A stretch of DNA of 64,000 nucleotides from Ectopseudomonas mendocina (GTDB taxonomy: Bacteria > Pseudomonadota > Gammaproteobacteria > Pseudomonadales > Pseudomonadaceae). Where the stretch lies: contig NZ_JADTQG010000003.1 of assembly GCF_016008875.1 (NCBI RefSeq), positions 216,534 through 280,533 of the forward strand, given 5' to 3'. The notes beneath the pieces are model-generated. The model was not told where the DNA came from. It saw only the letters and a list, made by a program, of their open reading frames with translations, and made no database searches. Position numbers and translations under genes: made by a program. Below, in pieces: positions 59,113 to 64,000 of this stretch; position 1 is the stretch's first letter; each line of letters starts with the position of its first letter.

Positions 59113-61290
59113 TCAGTTGGCGCTGAATTTCTTCCAGGCGTCGCCTTCTTCCTGAAGGTCGTGGGCGCGCTTGATCAGGTACTGGTGAATCTGATCGACC
59201 TGCTTGGCATCGAAGGCCTCGGCGAACGACGGCATGCCGTCCGGCACGCGGCCGCCGTAGAGGATGCCGAGGAACATCTGGTGCTTCTCCGGCGCCATCT
59301 TGCGCAGATCAGGCAGCACGCCGCCGCTGACAGCATGGATGCCGTGGCACTGCGAGCAGTAGCTGTCGTACAGCTTGCCGCCCGCCTCGACGGTTGCCGC
59401 ATCGCCAGTCAGCGCTGGTGGCTTCGGTGCATCGGCCAATGGCGCCGGCTCCTGCAGCTTGGCGGTACCGCCGAGTTTGTAGGTCAGCACCTGGGCGTAG
59501 GGCTGCACGCCGGCACGCAGCGACAGGGCGCCGGCGAAGGTGGAGAACGCGCCGCCCCAGCCGGCCATGAAGGTGACGTACTGCTCGTCGTCCACCGAGT
59601 AGGTGATCGGCGCGGCCATCACGCCACTGGCGGCGGGTTGCTCCCAGAGTTTCTTGCCGTCCTCGGCGGCGTAGGCGATCACCCGACCGTCGGCGCTGCC
59701 CTCGAACACCAGGTTGCCGGCGGTGCTCAGCGTGCCGCCGTTGAAGATGGTGATGTAGGGCACTTCCCAGGCGGCCTTCTGCTTCACTGGATCCCAGGCG
59801 ATCAGCTTGCCGGACCAGGACTTGGCCATCTCCAGCAGGCCGTCCGGGCCTTCCGGCATCATGCCGGTGCGCAGGCCAAGCTGGTACATGCTCTTGAACG
59901 GGTTGCGCGCCGGGGCCTCCGGAATGTGCTCGTAATAGGCGGACATGATGTGCGCCGGGATGTAGACCAGGCCGGTCTTGGGGTTGAACGACATCGGGTG
60001 CCAGTCATGCGCGCCCCAGAACGCCGGGGTGACCAGCTTGCGCTTGCCGTCCTTCCAGTAGGCGGCGGCCTCGTCGTCGACGATGGGCCGGCCGGTCTTC
60101 ATGTCGATGCCCTTGGCCCAGTTCACCGGCACGATGTTCTCGGCCGACAGCAGCTCGCCGGTGGCGCGGTCGATGACGTAGAAGAAGCCGTTCTTCGGTG
60201 CCTGCATCAGCACCTTGCGCTCTTTGCCGTCGATCTCCAGCTCGGCGAGGATCATGTGCTGCGTGGCGGTGAAGTCCCAGGCATCGCCCGGCGTGGTCTG
60301 GTAGTGCCAGGCGTACTCACCGGTGTCGGCATCGACGGCGACGATGGACGACAGGAACAGGTTGTCGCCCTTGGCCTCGCTACGCCATTTCGGATCCCAC
60401 AACGAGCCGTTGCCGACGCCGATATAGAGCAGGTTCAGCTCCGGGTCGAAGGCAAAGGAGTCCCAGGCGGTGCCGCCACCGCCCTGCTCGGCGAAGGCAT
60501 CGCCGTGCCAGGTCTTGGCGGCGATTTCCATGGCCTTGTCTTCCGGCGGCAGCTTGGGGTCGCCCGGCACGGTGTAGAAGCGCCAGGCCTGCTTGCCGCT
60601 CTCGGCATCGTAGGCGGTGACGTAGCCGCGCACGCCGAACTCGGCGCCGCCGTTGCCGATGATGACCTTGCCGTTCACCACCCGCGGCGCGCCGGTGATG
60701 GTGTAGCTGCGCTTGTGGTCGGAGCGGGTATCGACCGACCAGACACGCTGGCCGGTCTTGGCGTCGATGGCCTCCAGGCGGCCGTCGAGCACGCCAACGT
60801 AGACCTTGCCCTTCCATACCGCCACGCCGCGGTTGACCGCATCGCAACAGGCCTCGCCGGCGCGATTGCGGTCGGATTGCGGGTCGTACTTCCACAGCAG
60901 CTTGCCATTGCGCGCGTCCAGTGCGTAGACCACCGAGAATGGCCCGGTGGTGTACATCACGCCATCGACGACGATGGGTGTGGCTTCAACGCCGCGGTCC
61001 AGATCCAGCTTGTAGCTCCAGGCCAGGCCCAGTTTGTCGACGTTCTGCTGGTTGATCTGCTCCAGCGGGCTGTAGCGTTGTTCATCGTAGGTGCGCCCGT
61101 GGCTCATCCAGTTACCGGGCTCCTGGTCGGCGGCGATGATGCGCTTGCCATCGACATCGGCGGCTTGCGCGGCCTGGCAGAAACCGGCCAGCAGCAGCGC
61201 TGCGACCAGGGCAGTAAGGGGAAGACGCAAGGTGGCTTGCCTGTCGAGACTCGAGCGGGCGACAGGCATATTGAGGCCAATCGAACTCAT
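59113..61290 (-). CDS. PQQ-dependent quinohemoprotein alcohol dehydrogenase
   Basis: This 725-residue periplasmic enzyme oxidises alcohols with PQQ and passes electrons to its own heme. After a signal peptide (LVAALLLAGFCQAAQAADVDG) comes the eight-bladed propeller with the vicinal disulfide EACCDAV near 148 and tryptophan-docking repeats. The C-terminal cytochrome c has CSQCHG near 644 and the Met ligand in PDGMPSF. The fusion with heme marks the quinohemoprotein (type II) group rather than ExaA-type enzymes. The exact alcohol is unknown. A near-consensus sigma54 promoter lies 61 bases upstream; the TonB receptor is divergent. Confidence 0.93.
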   Translation of the reverse strand: MSSIGLNMPVARSSLDRQATLRLPLTALVAALLLAGFCQAAQAADVDGKRIIAADQEPGNWMSHGRTYDEQRYSPLEQINQQNVDKLGLAWSYKLDLDRGVEATPIVVDGVMYTTGPFSVVYALDARNGKLLWKYDPQSDRNRAGEACCDAVNRGVAVWKGKVYVGVLDGRLEAIDAKTGQRVWSVDTRSDHKRSYTITGAPRVVNGKVIIGNGGAEFGVRGYVTAYDAESGKQAWRFYTVPGDPKLPPEDKAMEIAAKTWHGDAFAEQGGGGTAWDSFAFDPELNLLYIGVGNGSLWDPKWRSEAKGDNLFLSSIVAVDADTGEYAWHYQTTPGDAWDFTATQHMILAELEIDGKERKVLMQAPKNGFFYVIDRATGELLSAENIVPVNWAKGIDMKTGRPIVDDEAAAYWKDGKRKLVTPAFWGAHDWHPMSFNPKTGLVYIPAHIMSAYYEHIPEAPARNPFKSMYQLGLRTGMMPEGPDGLLEMAKSWSGKLIAWDPVKQKAAWEVPYITIFNGGTLSTAGNLVFEGSADGRVIAYAAEDGKKLWEQPAASGVMAAPITYSVDDEQYVTFMAGWGGAFSTFAGALSLRAGVQPYAQVLTYKLGGTAKLQEPAPLADAPKPPALTGDAATVEAGGKLYDSYCSQCHGIHAVSGGVLPDLRKMAPEKHQMFLGILYGGRVPDGMPSFAEAFDAKQVDQIHQYLIKRAHDLQEEGDAWKKFSAN

Positions 61291-61350
61291 GGTTTTTCTC
61301 CAGTTCTTGTTGTGACCACGAACATGATTTCGCGGCTTGCCAGTGCTGGA

Positions 61351-61365
61351 GCAACGCCTGTGCCA
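61351..61365 (-). promoter_or_regulatory. Sigma54 promoter of the PQQ alcohol dehydrogenase gene
   Basis: Read on the minus strand the sequence is TGGCACAGGCGTTGC, a near-perfect TGGCAC-N5-TTGC with GG and GC 10 bases apart. The transcript should start near 61339, leaving about 50 bases of leader. The sigma54 activator gene at 55113 is the nearest candidate partner. Confidence 0.82.
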
Positions 61366-61443
61366 GAGCAGCCTCGATCGCTACGCCCCAGCATTTGCGG
61401 GGCCTTGCCGGATTTTCCGGGAGAAGGGCCATGGGACTGATGC

Positions 61444-61490
61444 GCAACAGGTGTAGCGCCGATCGCTGCAGCTGTTGCAGCGCCGCTACA
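61444..61490. promoter_or_regulatory. Candidate activator-binding sites upstream of the sigma54 promoter
   Basis: Nested inverted half-sites GCAACAG (61444-61450) with CTGTTGC (61472-61478), and TGTAGCG (61452-61458) with CGCTACA (61484-61490), lie about 80-140 bases upstream of the -24/-12 element. That distance suits an enhancer for a sigma54 activator. The binder is inferred. Confidence 0.5.
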
Positions 61491-61885
61491 GCTGCAGGCC
61501 GCGAGTGCATGGCAAATGCGGGATACAAAATCAGCCACTTCGCGGGCACATCAGCGGGGCTGCCCTGCTACCCTGCACGGCTCGATCCAGAGCCTTCGGC
61601 GCGGCAAGACAGCGCGGCGCAGGCCTGCGACCAATGCACCATTACCGACATCGAAGCTGTAGGGAGCCTTCAAGCGATGGCCAGTGTTTTCGGGGCAACT
61701 CAGGTATGGCATGCGCGCGCCTCGCTGGTGGTTTGTCCAACCTGGCACGACCTATGGATGTCCGTTGTTCCAGCGGTTTTCTGGCTGCTCGGCGCCGCGC
61801 CGAGACTGCCACTGCTCTGCCGCATTGATGACCGACCGCACCTGCAAGACGGTACCCACAAGAAAAATCTGAAAAGGATCGCTAC

Positions 61886-63982
61886 ATGCGCCTCAAGCTG
61901 ACCTGCATCGCCCTGCTGCCGGGCCTGACCTTGGCCGACCAGACGCCCTACCAGATCGATGAGCTGGTGATCACCGGCAGCCGCTACCAAGCCAGCGGCT
62001 GGCAACTGCCCTTTTCCGTCAACCGTATCGATGCCGAGCAGGCGACGCTCGGCAAGCCCGGCGTCAACCTCTCCGAGGCGCTCGGCAGCGTTCCCGGGCT
62101 AGTGGTGCAGAACCGCCAGAACTATGCGCAGGACCTGCAGATTTCCTCACGCGGCTTCGGTGCCCGCTCGGCCTTCGGCATCCGCGGCATCAAGCTGCTG
62201 GCCGACGGTGTGCCGCTGTCCAACCCCGACGGCCAGAGCCAGGCGGCCACCTTCGATCTCGACACTCTGGAGCGCATCGAGGTGCTGCGCGGGCCGTTCG
62301 CCAGCGTCTACGGCAGCAACTCGGGCGGGGTGATCCAGCTGTTCTCGCGCGATGGCGAAGGTGCGCCCAAAGTCTCCGTCGACACCTCACAGGCCGCCTA
62401 TGGCACCAGTCGCACCCGCGTCTCGGCCGAGGGCGGCAACGACAAGGCCGGCTTCATCATCAACCGCTCGCATTTCGAAACCGATGGCTACCGCGCCCAC
62501 AGCGGCGCGATCCTCGACAAGACCTTCGCCAAACTCACCCTGTACCCGGACGATGTCAGTAAGCTGAGCCTGAGCTTCAGCGAGCTGGACCAGAACGACA
62601 CCCAGGACCCGCAAGGGCTGACCTGGGATCAGGTACGCAGCGACCGCCGTGCGGCAGCGCCTAGCGCCCTGCAGTTCGATACGCGCAAGACCGTTGACCA
62701 TCGCCAGTTCGCCCTCAACTACGAGCGCAGCTTCGCTGCCGGCACCTGGCAAAGCACGGTCTATAGCGGCACCAGACGGGTGATTCAGTTCCAGTCCATT
62801 CCTGTGTTCGTACAAGTTCCTCCAAGCAATCCCACTAGCCTGACCCAATCAGGCGGCGTAATCGACTTCGAGCGCCGCTTCCACGGTATCGGCAACCGCT
62901 GGATTCAGTCGTTCGACCTGGGCAGCAGCCTGCTGACCGTCACTACCGGTCTGGATTACGACTACTCGCGCGATGATCGTCAGGGCTACGAGAACTTCGT
63001 TGGCAGCACCCTTGGCGTAAAGGGCGATCTGCGCCGCGACGAACGCAACGAGGTCACCAGCCTCTCGCCCTATGTGCAAGCCGCCTGGCAGCTGGGCAAG
63101 CTCCAGCTGCAGGCTGGCCTACGCCACAGCGAGGTAAAATTCGAGGTGGATGACCATTTCATCCAAGGCGACAACGGCGACGACAGCGGCTCGGTCACCT
63201 ACCGCAAGCTGACCCCAACCCTGGGCGCCAGCTATGCGCTGCTGCCGGATGTGAATATCTACGCCAGTTGGGGCAAGGGCCTGGAGACACCTACACTCAA
63301 CGAGCTTTCCTACTCCGGGCCTGACAACACCTTCGGCTTCGACCTGAAACCGGCCACCAGCGAACAATTCGAAGTCGGCCTGAAAGCCCGTCTCGCCGAC
63401 GCCACCAGCCTGCAACTGGCGCTGTTCCAGATCGATACCGATGACGAGTTGGTGGTCGAATCGGCCAGTGGCGGCCGCAACACCTTTCAGAACGCGGCCC
63501 AAACCCGCCGACGTGGCCTTGAGCTGTCCTTGGAAAGCCATTTGAGCGAAACCCTACGCGCCAACCTCGCCTACACCCATATCGACGCAACCTACAGCAA
63601 GGACTTCAGCAGCCGCGGCGAGGTGATCGAGAGCGGCAACCATTTGCCCGGCATCCCCACCAGCACCCTGTATGGCGAGCTTGCCTGGAAGCCGGTCGAC
63701 TGGTTCAGCACCGCCGTCGAAGGCCTGTATCGCAGCAAGCTCTACGTCGAGGACAGCAACAGCGCCAAGACGGCGCCCAGCTACGCGCTGTTCAACTGGC
63801 AGGCGCGTTTCGAGCAGAAGACCGGCGCACTCACCTTCAACCAGGTGCTGCGTATCGACAACCTGCTGGATCGTGAGTACATCGGTTCGGTGATCGTCGG
63901 CGACAGCAATGGCCGCTACTACGAGCCCGGCCCGGAACGCGCCTGGTATGTCGGTGCTGGCGTGCAGTATCAGTTCGAGTGA
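61886..63982 (+). CDS. TonB-dependent receptor, PqqU/YncD-like (probable PQQ receptor)
   Basis: The 698-residue outer-membrane receptor has a signal peptide (MRLKLTCIALLPGLTLA), a TonB-box-like start (IDELVITGSR), a plug domain and a 22-strand barrel ending in YQFE. Many stretches match E. coli YncD (now PqqU) as I remember it: VPGLVVQNRQNYAQDLQ, the DTRKTVDHRQ region, GELRRDERN-like GDLRRDERNEV, ETPTLNELSY, and GSVIVGDSNGRYYEPGPER. PqqU imports pyrroloquinoline quinone. The adjacent divergent PQQ dehydrogenase strongly supports that ligand. No Fur-type iron signature is visible. Confidence 0.88.
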   Translation: MRLKLTCIALLPGLTLADQTPYQIDELVITGSRYQASGWQLPFSVNRIDAEQATLGKPGVNLSEALGSVPGLVVQNRQNYAQDLQISSRGFGARSAFGIRGIKLLADGVPLSNPDGQSQAATFDLDTLERIEVLRGPFASVYGSNSGGVIQLFSRDGEGAPKVSVDTSQAAYGTSRTRVSAEGGNDKAGFIINRSHFETDGYRAHSGAILDKTFAKLTLYPDDVSKLSLSFSELDQNDTQDPQGLTWDQVRSDRRAAAPSALQFDTRKTVDHRQFALNYERSFAAGTWQSTVYSGTRRVIQFQSIPVFVQVPPSNPTSLTQSGGVIDFERRFHGIGNRWIQSFDLGSSLLTVTTGLDYDYSRDDRQGYENFVGSTLGVKGDLRRDERNEVTSLSPYVQAAWQLGKLQLQAGLRHSEVKFEVDDHFIQGDNGDDSGSVTYRKLTPTLGASYALLPDVNIYASWGKGLETPTLNELSYSGPDNTFGFDLKPATSEQFEVGLKARLADATSLQLALFQIDTDDELVVESASGGRNTFQNAAQTRRRGLELSLESHLSETLRANLAYTHIDATYSKDFSSRGEVIESGNHLPGIPTSTLYGELAWKPVDWFSTAVEGLYRSKLYVEDSNSAKTAPSYALFNWQARFEQKTGALTFNQVLRIDNLLDREYIGSVIVGDSNGRYYEPGPERAWYVGAGVQYQFE

Positions 63983-64000
63983 ACTCGGGAACACCAGGGG

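Larger units (their letters stand above)
61291..61885. other. Divergent promoter region, PQQ dehydrogenase / TonB receptor
   Basis: This large gap holds the sigma54 promoter and candidate enhancer described separately. The part from about 61500 to 61885 precedes the TonB receptor; I see no clear sigma70, sigma54 or Fur-type element there. Frames running through it lack coding character. Confidence 0.5.

Noticed and set aside
58861..61440. Plus-strand frame of 859 codons opposite the PQQ dehydrogenase
   Set aside because: It is an antisense shadow that also runs through an intergenic repeat; the minus-strand protein carries all the diagnostic motifs.
61395..61901. Possible 168-residue gene before the TonB receptor
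   Set aside because: It covers the promoter and enhancer region, is rich in Cys and Arg without a domain, and overlaps the receptor's signal peptide.

Overview
The window is GC-rich Pseudomonas chromosome. Gene content and order point to the P. mendocina / P. pseudoalcaligenes / P. alcaligenes side of the genus (inference from memory of gene orders, no search run). Markers are OprF, OprI, SigX-CmpX-CrfX, CysB, ThrH, a family I lipase with its foldase, and abundant GTAGGAGCG-type REP palindromes. Coding density is high. I see no tRNA, rRNA, insertion sequence, prophage or CRISPR array.

Layout. (1) About 0.4-10.4 kb: assimilatory nitrate block with a nitrate transporter, a fused PP2C phosphatase/Ser-Thr kinase, nirB, nirD, a molybdopterin nitrate reductase and a siroheme methyltransferase (cobA). 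Both the transporter and nirB are preceded by a sigma54-type promoter, two hexaloop hairpins of the ANTAR-target type and an intrinsic terminator, so expression is probably gated by a NasT-like antiterminator encoded elsewhere. (2) 10.4-19.6 kb: oprF, sigX, cmpX, crfX, a CorA/ZntB-like transporter, rraA-like, an esterase, ppsA and the divergent ppsR. (3) 19.7-26.6 kb: propionate/2-methylcitrate operon prpR-prpB-prpC-acnD-prpF (minus strand) with palindromic operators and REP elements between genes. (4) 26.9-29.9 kb: a three-gene set (secreted retropepsin-like protein, 7TM inactive transglutaminase, ATP-grasp ligase-like). (5) 30.2-41.1 kb: pabB, thrH, an atypical cysH-like gene, cysB, a universal stress protein, a 5'-nucleotidase, panE-like, thioredoxin-like, PilZ, DAHP synthase, GNAT, GntP permease and oprI. 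(6) 41.2-50 kb: L,D-transpeptidase, tesA, an ABC exporter pair, greB, then lipase lipA and foldase lipH. (7) 50-54.8 kb: a gluconate-type module with a LacI regulator and TRAP transporter, in which the small TRAP membrane subunit is fused to a gluconokinase. (8) 55.1-64 kb: a sigma54 activator, an aldehyde dehydrogenase, a PQQ/heme alcohol dehydrogenase with a strong sigma54 promoter, and a divergent TonB receptor closely resembling the E. coli PQQ receptor PqqU (YncD).

How the genes work together. The nitrate block takes up nitrate and reduces it through nitrite to ammonium, with cobA supplying siroheme. The prp block detoxifies and uses propionyl-CoA. The gluconate module would bind, import and phosphorylate a sugar acid with a kinase tethered to the transporter. 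The last block would oxidise an alcohol in the periplasm to an aldehyde and then an acid, with PQQ possibly scavenged by the adjacent receptor.

The most unusual observations are the gluconokinase-TRAP fusion, the paired sigma54/ANTAR-hairpin leaders, the PqqU-quinoprotein pairing, and the cluster-less PAPS-reductase-like protein in the cysH position.
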